This document shows, one piece after another, positions 56,242 to 64,000 of a stretch of 64,000 nucleotides of DNA. Source of the stretch: Rubrivivax sp. (GTDB taxonomy: Bacteria > Pseudomonadota > Gammaproteobacteria > Burkholderiales > Burkholderiaceae_C); the NCBI GenBank assembly GCA_019635315.1, contig JAHBZT010000001.1:186001-250000 (forward strand), in the 5' to 3' direction. The notes under the pieces are model-generated. The model had not been told where the DNA came from. It made no database searches and was given only the letters and a program-made list of their open reading frames with translations. The stretch's first letter is position 1. Every line of letters begins with the position of its first letter. Made by a program: the position numbers and the translations under genes.

Positions 56242-57324
56242 TCAGGACTTCCGCGTGTCGAAGGCGTCGCGCAGCGCGTCGCCGATGAAGGTCAGCAGCA
56301 GCATCGTGCCCACCAGCACGCAGAAGGTGCTGCCGATGATCCACCACGCGTCCAGGTTCTCCTTGCCCAGGCGCAGCAGCTCGCCCAGGCTGGGCACGCT
56401 CTGCGGCACGCCCAGGCCCAGGAAGTCCAGGCTGGTCAGCGCCAGGATCGCGCCGGCCATGCGGAAGGGCATGAAGGTGATCACCGGCGTCATGCTGTTG
56501 GGCAGCACGTGGCGCCAGATGATCTGCCGGTTCGACAGGCCCATCGCGCGCGCCGCCTTGACGAACTCCAGCCCGCGGTTGCGCAGGAACTCGGCGCGCA
56601 CGTAGTCGCTCAGCCCGATCCAGCCGAACAGGCTCAGCAGGATCAGCAGCAGCAGCAGCGAAGGCTCGAAGACGCTGGCGAAGATGATCAGCAGGTACAG
56701 CTCGGGCAGCGCGCCCCAGATCTCGATGAAGCGCTGCAGGAACATGTCCACGCGGCCGCCGAAGTAGCCCTGCAGCGCGCCGGCGAGCACGCCGATCGCG
56801 GTGCCGACGGCGGTCAGCGCGAGCGCGAACCACACGCTGATGCGAAAGCCGTAGATCAGCCGCGCCAGCAGGTCGCGGCCGCGGCTGTCGGTGCCCAGCC
56901 AGTTGCGCGCGCTGGGTTCGCCGGGCGGCAGCGTGGGGTCGAAGTAATCCAGCGAGTCGGCCGAGTGCGGGTTCAGCGTGAACAGCGCCCAGTTGCCCGG
57001 CCGGGCCAGCAGCTCGTCGATGAACGGGTCCTTCCAGTCGGTGCCGGTGTCGAAGTCGCCGCCCAGCGTGCGCTCGCTGGGGTTGCTGAAGACCGGCGCA
57101 TGCCACTGGCCGTCGATGCGCGCCAGCAGCGGGCGGTCGTTGCTGATCAGCTCGGCGAAGGTCGCCAGCACCAGCAGCACGCCGAACAGCCACAGCGAGA
57201 CATAGCCCAACCGGTTGCGCTTGAAGCGCGCCCAGGCGCGTGCGCCGGGCGACTGCGGCGCCACGGCGGGCAGCGCGGCCGCGGCATCGGTGGAAGGGGT
57301 GAGGGTGGGCAGGACGGCGCTCAT
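56242..57324 (-). CDS. yejE: Peptide ABC permease YejE
   Basis: A 360-aa inner-membrane protein. After an N-terminal helix comes a large periplasmic insertion (about 65-150, typical of YejE), then the DppC-like membrane domain with LGTDSRGRDLLARLIYGFRIS and the EAA loop FVKAARAMGLSNRQIIWRHVLPN. It lies 10 bp after yejB. Downstream, the operon is interrupted by the 526-bp element before yejF. Confidence 0.95.
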   Translation of the reverse strand: MSAVLPTLTPSTDAAAALPAVAPQSPGARAWARFKRNRLGYVSLWLFGVLLVLATFAELISNDRPLLARIDGQWHAPVFSNPSERTLGGDFDTGTDWKDPFIDELLARPGNWALFTLNPHSADSLDYFDPTLPPGEPSARNWLGTDSRGRDLLARLIYGFRISVWFALALTAVGTAIGVLAGALQGYFGGRVDMFLQRFIEIWGALPELYLLIIFASVFEPSLLLLLILLSLFGWIGLSDYVRAEFLRNRGLEFVKAARAMGLSNRQIIWRHVLPNSMTPVITFMPFRMAGAILALTSLDFLGLGVPQSVPSLGELLRLGKENLDAWWIIGSTFCVLVGTMLLLTFIGDALRDAFDTRKS

Positions 57325-57334
57325 GTCGGGGGCC

Positions 57335-58369
57335 TCACTTGCCCACGGAAGCGAACTGCACGCGCGGATCGACCACCGTGTACAGCAGGTCGGAGACCAG
57401 CTTCACGACGACGCCGATCAGCGCGAACAGGTACAGCGAACCGAGCACCACCGGGTAGTCGCGCCGGATCACGCTCTCGTAGCTGAGCAGGCCCAGGCCG
57501 TCCAGCGAGAACAGCGTCTCGATCAGCACGCTGCCGGTGAAGAAGGCGCCGATGAAGGCCGCCGGGAAGCCGGTCACCAGCGGGATCAGCGCATTGCGGA
57601 AGATGTGCTTGTACAGCACGCGCTCCTGGCTCAGGCCCTTGGCGCGCGCGACCAGCACGTACTGCTTGCGGATCTCCTCGACGAAGGTATTCTTGGTCAG
57701 CAGCGTCACCACCGCGAAGCTGGTGATGACCAGGCAGGTCAGCGGCAGCGTCAGGTGCCAGAAGTAGTCCTTGACCTTGCCCCAGGTGGACAGCTCGGCG
57801 AAGTTGTCGCTGGTCAGCCCGCGCAGCGGAAACCAGTCGAAGATGGTGCCGCCGGCGAACAGCACGATCAGCAGCACGCCGAGCACGAAGCCCGGGATCG
57901 AGTAGCCCAGCAGCACCAGGAAGGTCGTCGCGACGTCGAAGCGGCTGCCCTCGCGCACCGCCTTGGCCACGCCCAGCGGCACGCTGATCGCGTAGCTGAT
58001 CAGGAAGGTCCACAGGCCCAGCGAGATGCTCACCGGCAGCTTCTCCTTGATCAGCTCCCAGACCGTCTTGTTCTGCAGGAAGCTGGTGCCGAGGTCGAAG
58101 CGCGCATAGTCGGCCAGCATCTTGAGGAAGCGCTCGTGCGCCGGCTTGTCGAAGCCGAACTGCTTCATCAGCGCCTCGCGCTGGCGGTCGTCGATGTCGC
58201 GGCCGGCCTTGTAGGTGGCGCCCTCGCTGCCACCGCCGGCGCGCGACTCGGCCAGGATGGTCTCCACCGGGCCGCCGGGCACGAACTGCAGCACGACGAA
58301 GGTCAGCAGCAGCAGCCCCAGGATGGTCGGCACCATCAGGGCCACGCGCTTGAGGATGTAGGCGAGCAT
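57335..58369 (-). CDS. yejB: Peptide ABC permease YejB
   Basis: A 344-aa inner-membrane protein of the DppB type, opening MLAYILKRVALMVPTILGLLL, with the YejB-specific insertion after the first helix (residues ~35-85) and the EAA loop EIRKQYVLVARAKGLSQERV. It is 10 bp downstream of yejA. It pairs with YejE in the peptide channel. Confidence 0.95.
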   Translation of the reverse strand: MLAYILKRVALMVPTILGLLLLTFVVLQFVPGGPVETILAESRAGGGSEGATYKAGRDIDDRQREALMKQFGFDKPAHERFLKMLADYARFDLGTSFLQNKTVWELIKEKLPVSISLGLWTFLISYAISVPLGVAKAVREGSRFDVATTFLVLLGYSIPGFVLGVLLIVLFAGGTIFDWFPLRGLTSDNFAELSTWGKVKDYFWHLTLPLTCLVITSFAVVTLLTKNTFVEEIRKQYVLVARAKGLSQERVLYKHIFRNALIPLVTGFPAAFIGAFFTGSVLIETLFSLDGLGLLSYESVIRRDYPVVLGSLYLFALIGVVVKLVSDLLYTVVDPRVQFASVGK

Positions 58370-58379
58370 GGGTACTCTC

Positions 58380-60341
58380 TCAGGCGGCTCGGCGGTCCAG
58401 CGACTTGTCCCACCAGGTCCACAGCGGCCAGGGGCCGTGCTCGACGAAGCCGCTGATGATGGTGTCGGCGCGGAAGTACGGCGCCATCGTCTTCGGCTTG
58501 CCGAACTTGTTCCAGTGCGACACGTTCTCGACGGCGCTGAACAGGTCGGGGATCTGGAAGAAGCTCCAGGTCACGACGCGGTCGAAGGCGCGCGCGGCGT
58601 CGCGCAGCTCCTGCATCGAGCGCGCGTCGCGGATCGCCGCGATCAGCGCGTCGACCGCCTTGCTGTTGACGCCGCGGAAGTTGCTGTTGCCGGGCTCGGC
58701 GAAGCTCTTGCTGCCGTACAGCGCGGCCAGCGTGCCGGCTTCCGGCAGCGTGAAGCTGCCCTCGGCGATGGTCACCATGTCGTAGTCGTAGTTCTGCAGC
58801 CGCCGCCGGTACAGCGCGAAGTCGACCACGCGGTCCTTCATCGTGATGCCCAGCTTGCGCAGGTTGCGCTGCCAGTCCACGTTGCTGGACACCTGCGGCT
58901 GCAGGTATTCGAACTCGAAGGGCTCGCCCTGGCCGTTGCGCAGCACGCCGGCGTCGTCGAGCTTCCAGCCCGCCTCCTCCAGCAGCGAACGCGCCTTCAG
59001 CAGGTTCTGGCGCAGGCCGTGCGGGCTGCCGTCGGTGCGCGGCGCCTGCCAGGCGGGGCCGAAGACGCGCGGCGGCAGCTCGGCGCGCCAGGGCTCCAGC
59101 AGCGCCAGCTCGCCCGGGCCCGGCGTGCCGCGGGCCGCGAACTCGGTGTTGTTGAAGGCGCTCTGCACGCGGGTGAAGACCCGCGTCTTGTTCAGCGTCT
59201 CGAAGTCGTAGGTGTGGACCAGGGCCTCGCGCACGCGGATGTCCTGGAACAGCGGCCGCCGCAGGTTGATGTTGTAGGCCTGCATGTACCAGCCGAAGCC
59301 GGTCTTCATGTCGGACTTGACGATGCGGCCGTCGTCCCACTTCACGCCCTTGTGCTGGCGCACCCAGGTGCGCGAGCGGTACTCCTTGATGAGGTCGAAC
59401 TCGCCGGCCTTGAAGGCCTCCAGCGCGATCAGGTTGTCGCTGTACATGCGGTACACGACGCGCTCGAAATTGAAGTGCCCGCGCCGCACCGCGAGATCCC
59501 GGCCCCAGTAGTCGGGGTTCAGCCTGAGCTCGATGCGCCGCGGCATGTCGACCTTGTCGATCACGTAGGGCCCGCTCAGGATGGGGTGTTCGCCGACGAC
59601 CTGGTCGAAGGGCTTGCCCTCGCCCCACTTGTGGCTGAAGACCGGCATCGTCGCGGCGGTGAAGACCTGTTCGCGCGACTTCTCCTTGAAGACGAAGCGC
59701 ACCAGCCGCGGCTCCAGCACCTCGGCGCGGGCGATGCCCGACAGCAGCGTCTGGTAGGCCGGCGAGGCGCCGGCGCCGGACAGCATCGCGAAGCTGTGGC
59801 GCACGTCCTCGGCCAGCACCGGGTCGCCGTTGGCGAAGCGCGCCTGCTCGCGGATGCGGAACAGCACGCTGCCGAAGTCCGGCGCGACGTTGATCGCCTC
59901 GGCGAGCAGCCCGTAGATGGTCAGCGGCTCGTCCTGGCCCAGATGGCCCAGGCCCTCGACCATCCAGATCAGCACGCCGGCCGGCGCGTTGCCGCGCGTC
60001 GTCCAGGGGTTGAACTTGTCGAAGCTGGTGCGGCGGTCCGGGTTCTTCAGCCGCAGCGTGCCGCCCTTGGGTGCGTCGGGATCGACATAGTCGAAGTGGC
60101 GGAAGTCCGGCCCGTACTTGGGCGGGCCGTACGCCGCGAAGGCGTGCACCCAGCGGCCGGTGAAGTCCTCGCCGTCGTCGGGTGCCCCGTTGGGCGCCGG
60201 CAGCGCCGCGGCGCGCGTGCGCTGCGGCGCCGCCGCGTGCAATGCGCCGGCGAAGGGCGTGGTGGCCAGCAGGGCCGCCAGGCGCCGGCGTGCCTGGCCG
60301 AGTTCGCCGAGTTCGCCGGACGCCTCCCGGTCCCCCCTCAT
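58380..60341 (-). CDS. yejA: Peptide ABC transporter solute-binding protein YejA
   Basis: A 653-aa family-5 binding protein. The N-terminus is a modest export signal with a basic start (ARRRLAALLATTPFAGALHA). Characteristic segments are PKGGTLRLKNPDRRTSFDKFNPW, AEDVRHSFAML, and YFRADTIISGFVEHGPWPLW at the end. It captures peptides for YejBEF. Its ATG overlaps the stop of the thioredoxin-like gene by 4 bp, so that gene belongs to the operon. The signal peptide has weak hydrophobicity, and Tat-type export is not excluded. Confidence 0.93.
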   Translation of the reverse strand: MRGDREASGELGELGQARRRLAALLATTPFAGALHAAAPQRTRAAALPAPNGAPDDGEDFTGRWVHAFAAYGPPKYGPDFRHFDYVDPDAPKGGTLRLKNPDRRTSFDKFNPWTTRGNAPAGVLIWMVEGLGHLGQDEPLTIYGLLAEAINVAPDFGSVLFRIREQARFANGDPVLAEDVRHSFAMLSGAGASPAYQTLLSGIARAEVLEPRLVRFVFKEKSREQVFTAATMPVFSHKWGEGKPFDQVVGEHPILSGPYVIDKVDMPRRIELRLNPDYWGRDLAVRRGHFNFERVVYRMYSDNLIALEAFKAGEFDLIKEYRSRTWVRQHKGVKWDDGRIVKSDMKTGFGWYMQAYNINLRRPLFQDIRVREALVHTYDFETLNKTRVFTRVQSAFNNTEFAARGTPGPGELALLEPWRAELPPRVFGPAWQAPRTDGSPHGLRQNLLKARSLLEEAGWKLDDAGVLRNGQGEPFEFEYLQPQVSSNVDWQRNLRKLGITMKDRVVDFALYRRRLQNYDYDMVTIAEGSFTLPEAGTLAALYGSKSFAEPGNSNFRGVNSKAVDALIAAIRDARSMQELRDAARAFDRVVTWSFFQIPDLFSAVENVSHWNKFGKPKTMAPYFRADTIISGFVEHGPWPLWTWWDKSLDRRAA

Positions 60342-61939
60342 GCCGCCGCCTTGTCCGCCGGCTTCAGCAGCGCCTCGCAGGCGGCGCGGCGACCGTCGGC
60401 CGTCTCGACGCCGGCGCAGGTCTGCGCCAGCCGGTCCTGCAGCCGCTTCAGTGCCGCGGCTTGCGCGCCGTCCTTGTTCCAGGACAGCAGCTTGCCGCCC
60501 ACGCGCTGCAGCGAACGTGCGCTGCGGCCGTCGAAGGCGCCGCTGTCCTTGGCCGCCTCGGCGAACAGCTGCGCCGCGGTGGCCTCGATGCGCGCCGCGT
60601 CCTGCGGTGCCAGGTCCACCAGCGCGGTCAGGTAGGCGGCGCCCCACTGCAGCCGCGTCGCCGGGCCCTCGCTCTTGTCGAAGGCCTCGCCGTACCAGCG
60701 CAGCGCCTCGTCGGTGCGGCCCTGGCGGCGTGCATTGCCGCCGAGCTGGCTCATCAGGTAGTAGGGCGAGTGGCTCTTCGCCAGGTTGGCCTTCAGCAGC
60801 GCCTCGCTGTCCGCCCACAGCCCGGCGCGACCCAGCATCCAGGCCGCGCTGGTGATCACGGCCTGGCGCTCGTAGCCGTCGCGGATCTCGCGGTCGTCGC
60901 GTGCGACCTGCTCGCGCACCTCCTTCAGCAGCGGCGCCGGCAGCGCCACCTGCACTGCGTCGCGCGCCAGGCCCTGGCCCAGCCGCGCGAGTTCCACGCG
61001 CGCCAGCAGCGCGCCCTGGCGGTCGGCGCGCGACAGCGTGGCATCGGCCTGCAGGCGTTGCAGCGAGCGGTCGAAGGCGGCGATCAGCGGCGCGCGCTGG
61101 GCGCTGCCCTCGGCCTCCAGCACGTTGACCAGCGTGCGCGCGCTGCCGGTCAGCACGTCCATCATCTGGCGCGAGGTCGCCGGGTCGGCCAGCACGCGTT
61201 GCACGCGTGCGCGCAGCGCGGCGTCGGGCTTGACGCCTTCGCCGCCTTCGCTGGCCGCCAGCGCCTTCAGCCACAGCCGGTTCTGCGTCTCGGCGTCCGA
61301 GGCCGGGCTGGCCGCGGCCAGCCGCGCCAGCGTGCCCGGCACCTCGGCCTTGGGCAGCAGCTGGCCTTCGTCGAGGTCCCAGGAATAGAAGGCGAGTTGG
61401 CGCCACTCCGCCGGCTGCAGCGCCTTGCCCCCCAGCGCGTCGGCCAGCACCGCCTTGACGTTGCGGCCGCCGGCCAGGCCATGCTGCAGCACCGCCAGGA
61501 CCTGCGGCGCATCGACCTCGCCAGGCAGCCGCGTGATCTCGCTGCCGTCGGCGCGCAGCAGCAGCACCGTCGGGTAGGCGCTGACCTTGAAGCGGCGCGA
61601 GATCTTCTGCGCGCCGGGCCGGTCGCCGTCCACGTGCACCGCGACGAAGGAGCGCGACAGCGTCGCGAAGTCCTGGCGGTTGAACAGCGTCGCCTTGAGC
61701 TGGTTGCACGGCGGGCACCAGGTGGCTCCCCAGTACAGCAGCAGCGGCTTGTTCTCGGCGCGCGCCTGCGCGAACGCGCGCTCGATGTCGGCGTCGGCGG
61801 CGGCGGGCAGCCAGGCGACGTTGGTCGAGGGCAGGCTGGGCGCGGCGGCCAGCGCCGGCGCGGCCAGCAGGGCCGCGCAGGCCAGCAGGGTGGCGGCGCC
61901 GGCGCGGGCGCCGACCATGCGCAGTCGGGACTTCGTCAT
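60338..61939 (-). CDS. Periplasmic thioredoxin-fold protein with helical repeat C-terminus
   Basis: A 533-aa exported protein with a signal peptide of ~32 residues. A thioredoxin domain (about 45-150) has the redox motif WCPPC in LLYWGATWCPPCNQLK and the cis-Pro region FKVSAYPTVLLL. The ~350-residue C-terminus is Ala/Leu-rich and helical, with TPR-like pieces (GNARRQGRTDEALRWYGEAFD). It is coupled to yejA by an ATGA overlap. A role in periplasmic disulfide handling of exported proteins or peptides is possible; unproven. Confidence 0.85.
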   Translation of the reverse strand: MTKSRLRMVGARAGAATLLACAALLAAPALAAAPSLPSTNVAWLPAAADADIERAFAQARAENKPLLLYWGATWCPPCNQLKATLFNRQDFATLSRSFVAVHVDGDRPGAQKISRRFKVSAYPTVLLLRADGSEITRLPGEVDAPQVLAVLQHGLAGGRNVKAVLADALGGKALQPAEWRQLAFYSWDLDEGQLLPKAEVPGTLARLAAASPASDAETQNRLWLKALAASEGGEGVKPDAALRARVQRVLADPATSRQMMDVLTGSARTLVNVLEAEGSAQRAPLIAAFDRSLQRLQADATLSRADRQGALLARVELARLGQGLARDAVQVALPAPLLKEVREQVARDDREIRDGYERQAVITSAAWMLGRAGLWADSEALLKANLAKSHSPYYLMSQLGGNARRQGRTDEALRWYGEAFDKSEGPATRLQWGAAYLTALVDLAPQDAARIEATAAQLFAEAAKDSGAFDGRSARSLQRVGGKLLSWNKDGAQAAALKRLQDRLAQTCAGVETADGRRAACEALLKPADKAAA

Positions 61940-62134
61940 CGTGGACTCCAGGCGGGCGCCCGGCGACCTGCGGTCACGCCGGCTCGTGGCGGGCGATGCA
62001 AGGCAGGCGCCAGCGGCGCGGAAGGTGCGAGATTGTGCGCCGAGCCCGCCCTCCGGCACGGGGCGGGAGTTCCCGCGGTACCGCCGCGTCGCCACCGGCC
62101 CCGCATTCGCGGGGTGCGCGGCCGCACGCCGCGA

Positions 62135-62863
62135 TCAGCCCGGCGCGCCCAGCCAGCCCTGCGCCTCGCCGTCGTCGGGCGGCTCGGCGGCGGCGCGCGC
62201 CAGCGCCATCCAGGTCGCGAACGGCAGCCGCATCGCGCGCCGCGGCGCCGGCCGGGCGACCTCGAGCCCCGTCTCGCCGGCCAGCAGCACGCCGAACGAT
62301 GCCGGCACCTCGTCGGGCTCGGCGATGCCGCGCGCCAGCACGTACCAGCACTCGCCGGCCAGCGCCAGGTAGGCGGCGCCCTTGGCCGGCCGGCGCAGGT
62401 CGGCCAGCAGGTCGGCGCGGCTGACCTTGATCTCGTGCACCACCGGCTCGAGATAGTCCTCCACCGTGGTGTGGCGGATCGAGAACAGGTCCGGCATCGC
62501 GACCGCCCAGTTCACCCCGCCGGATTCCCCATCGACCGGCAGCGGCGCGCGCAGCGCCAGCCCGCGCCAGACCACGCGTCCGGCGCGCTGCATCTCGCGC
62601 GCCATGCGCGCCACCAGCGCCTCGTGCGCCGACAGCGCAGCCTGGGCGCGCGCACGGCCGGCCGCCAGCAGCGCCAGCCCGGCGTCGGTGACGCGCAGCG
62701 TCTCGCGGCCCTGCCCGTCCCAGTGCCGCGTCAGCAGCCCGGCGGCCAGCAGGTCGAGCTCCAGCGCGTCGTGGCAGGGCCAACCGGCCGAGCGCCAGAT
62801 CTCGCGCAGGCGCCGGCGTTGCGCGGGGCCCGGGGGCGAGGGCGGGGGACGCGCGGGACTCAT
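62135..62863 (-). CDS. MmcB-like putative DNA repair/nuclease-fold protein
   Basis: A 242-aa soluble protein. The C-terminal half has MPDLFSIRHTTVEDYLEPVVHEIKVSRADLLADL in two adjoining parts: a D...EIK pattern like the PD-(D/E)xK fold of MmcB-type proteins. The N-terminal ~80 residues look like a winged helix (REIWRSAGWPCHDALELDLLAAGLL). ATG 62863 is chosen; an in-frame ATG at 62893 is also possible. The assignment is tentative. Confidence 0.6.
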   Translation of the reverse strand: MSPARPPPSPPGPAQRRRLREIWRSAGWPCHDALELDLLAAGLLTRHWDGQGRETLRVTDAGLALLAAGRARAQAALSAHEALVARMAREMQRAGRVVWRGLALRAPLPVDGESGGVNWAVAMPDLFSIRHTTVEDYLEPVVHEIKVSRADLLADLRRPAKGAAYLALAGECWYVLARGIAEPDEVPASFGVLLAGETGLEVARPAPRRAMRLPFATWMALARAAAEPPDDGEAQGWLGAPG

Positions 62864-62934
62864 GTCAACAGCATGGCAAGGGTCGGCGCGCAAGCCCAGA
62901 ATGCGTGCCGCCTGCCATCTTCAAGGAGTACACG

Positions 62935-63183
62935 ATGAGCAAGTCGTTCGCCCTCGCCGCCGCGCTGGCCCTGGCCGGCGCCGCCACCGTCGCCCACGCC
63001 CATGGCTGCCCGGGCGAGATGCGCGCCATCGACGCCAAGCTGGACACCAAGCCGCAGCTCACGGCCGAGAATGCCGAGAAGGTGAAGAAGCTGCGCGCCG
63101 ACGGCGAGGCCGCGCACAAGGCCGGCAACCATGGCGAGTCGATGCGCCTGCTGGCCGAGGCCAAGAAGCTGCTCGGCATCTGA
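62935..63183 (+). CDS. Small secreted protein, 82 aa
   Basis: Not recognised as a named family. A signal peptide of ~21 residues (TVAHA|HG) is followed by a short mature part with one Cys (HGCPGEMRAIDAKL) and a Lys/Glu-rich helical end (AENAEKVKKLRADGEAAHKAG). AAGGAG precedes the ATG. Probably periplasmic. It is convergent with the DUF427 gene. Confidence 0.7.
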   Translation: MSKSFALAAALALAGAATVAHAHGCPGEMRAIDAKLDTKPQLTAENAEKVKKLRADGEAAHKAGNHGESMRLLAEAKKLLGI

Positions 63184-63214
63184 CGCCTGCCGCGGCGGCC
63201 CGGCGGCCCGCCGC

Positions 63215-63496
63215 CTACTCGACGACCTGCACGCCCTTCCAGAATGCGATGCGGCCCTTGATCTGCGCGGCGGCCTCCTTGGGCTCCGGGTAGAACCAGG
63301 CCGCGTCGGGGTTGGCGTCGCCGTCGACGAACAGCGTGTGGTAGTGCGCCTGGCCCTTCCACGAGCACATCGTCTTGGTGTTGCTGGGCAGCAGGCAGTC
63401 CTTCCTGACCGCCTCGGCCGGGAAATAGTGGTTGCCCTCGACGACGACGGTGTCGTCGCTCTCGGCCACCACGGTGCCTTTCCAGATCGCCTTCAT
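63215..63496 (-). CDS. DUF427 domain protein
   Basis: A 93-aa soluble protein, MKAIWKGTVVAESDDTVVVEGNHYFP in the DUF427 pattern, continuing with CSWKGQAHYHTLFVDG and AWFYPEPKEAA. DUF427 proteins are small barrels of unknown function. It is divergent from the pirin gene with an 89-bp spacer. Confidence 0.88.
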   Translation of the reverse strand: MKAIWKGTVVAESDDTVVVEGNHYFPAEAVRKDCLLPSNTKTMCSWKGQAHYHTLFVDGDANPDAAWFYPEPKEAAAQIKGRIAFWKGVQVVE

Positions 63497-63585
63497 CGTG
63501 CGGGGCTCCGTCGTCGCGTGGATTCGAACGGACTGTACAAGTCCCGGCAACCCGCGGCGCGGCCCGGCTCGCTACAGTGCGCGGC

Positions 63586-64000
63586 ATGGACACCACCACC
63601 CTCGCCACCGTCACCACCCCGCGCGCCGTCGAGCGCCTGGTCCAGGGCCAGGCCACCAGCGACGGCGCCGGCGTCAAGCTCGTGCGCGTGCTGACCAACA
63701 ACCTGCAGCGCCGGCTGGACCCCTTCCTGATGCTGGACGCCTTCGGCACCGACAACCCGGGCGACTACATCGGCGGCTTCCCGGACCACCCGCACCGCGG
63801 CTTCGAGACCGTGACCTACATGCTGCAGGGCCGCATGCGCCACCGCGACAGCGCCGGCAACGAGGGCCTGCTGGTGCCCGGCAGCGTGCAGTGGATGACC
63901 GCCGGCCGCGGCGTCATCCACAGCGAGATGCCCGAGCAGCAGGACGGCGCGATGGAAGGCTTCCAGCTCTGGCTCAACCTGCCGGCCAAGGACAAGATGC
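63586..64000 (+). CDS. Pirin-family protein (partial, cut by window end)
   Basis: The first 138 codons of a pirin. The cupin domain shows FLMLDAFGTDNPGDYIGGFPDHPHRGFETVTYML in two halves, with the metal-binding HPHRGFE, and MTAGRGVIHSEMPE. Pirins bind Fe and may act as quercetinases or redox regulators. The 3' end lies beyond base 64000. Confidence 0.92.
   Translation, partial: MDTTTLATVTTPRAVERLVQGQATSDGAGVKLVRVLTNNLQRRLDPFLMLDAFGTDNPGDYIGGFPDHPHRGFETVTYMLQGRMRHRDSAGNEGLLVPGSVQWMTAGRGVIHSEMPEQQDGAMEGFQLWLNLPAKDKM

Overview
The window looks like a chromosomal segment from a GC-rich betaproteobacterium of the order Burkholderiales (Rubrivivax/Ideonella/Leptothrix-type relatives). This is inferred from the very GC-rich coding style, PEP-CTERM proteins, an mnmG-rsmG-parA-parB neighbourhood, E. 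coli-like ydcSTUV-patD and yejABEF operons, and GC-rich palindromic intergenic repeats. No rRNA, tRNA, transposase, phage gene or CRISPR array was recognised.

Layout. 0-4 kb: threonine ammonia-lyase, an 820-bp repeat-filled gap, a small outer-membrane-type protein, and DAHP synthase preceded by an aromatic-rich leader peptide and terminator (a candidate attenuator). 4-9.8 kb (minus): an operon of a FadR-type regulator, an LhgO-like FAD oxidase, a TAXI-TRAP binding protein, a fused TRAP permease and a DUF1850 protein. 10-19.3 kb: a PEP-CTERM/VWA protein with a sigma-54-type promoter, an M-family HELTH peptidase, PduO-type adenosyltransferase, an HhH protein, a TIR-membrane protein, D-lactate dehydrogenase and a UbiA prenyltransferase. 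19.3-24.3 kb (minus): the stress trio prkA-yeaH-spoVR. 24.8-34.7 kb (plus): MscS, an MFS carrier, the ydcSTUV-patD polyamine-type ABC/aldehyde dehydrogenase operon and an HD-GYP-like protein. 34.7-43.1 kb: LysR, parB, argC, GNAT, parA, LysE, lipocalin, rsmG and mnmG, with two parS-like sites inside rsmG and mnmG, suggesting proximity to the replication origin.

44-49.2 kb is the most unusual region. A LuxR-type receptor gene without a visible luxI sits beside an RsaM/DUF4902-like gene and reads into a tiny gene for a double-glycine-leader peptide whose predicted mature part begins and ends with LPRGGW. A terminator follows, then an HlyD-type fusion protein and an ABC exporter with an intact C39 leader peptidase. 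Two CTG-N10-CAG lux boxes flank luxR. I read this as an acyl-homoserine-lactone-responsive peptide secretion system.

49.2-64 kb: a NatAB-like ABC exporter with an alpha/beta hydrolase, a second PEP-CTERM protein sharing a TGTC-N9-GACA plus -24/-12 promoter pattern with the first, the yejABEF peptide importer with a thioredoxin-like protein, and small genes ending in a pirin gene cut by the window edge.

A 526-bp nested-palindrome element occurs twice, once inside the ydc operon and once inside the yej operon, in the same orientation relative to transcription.
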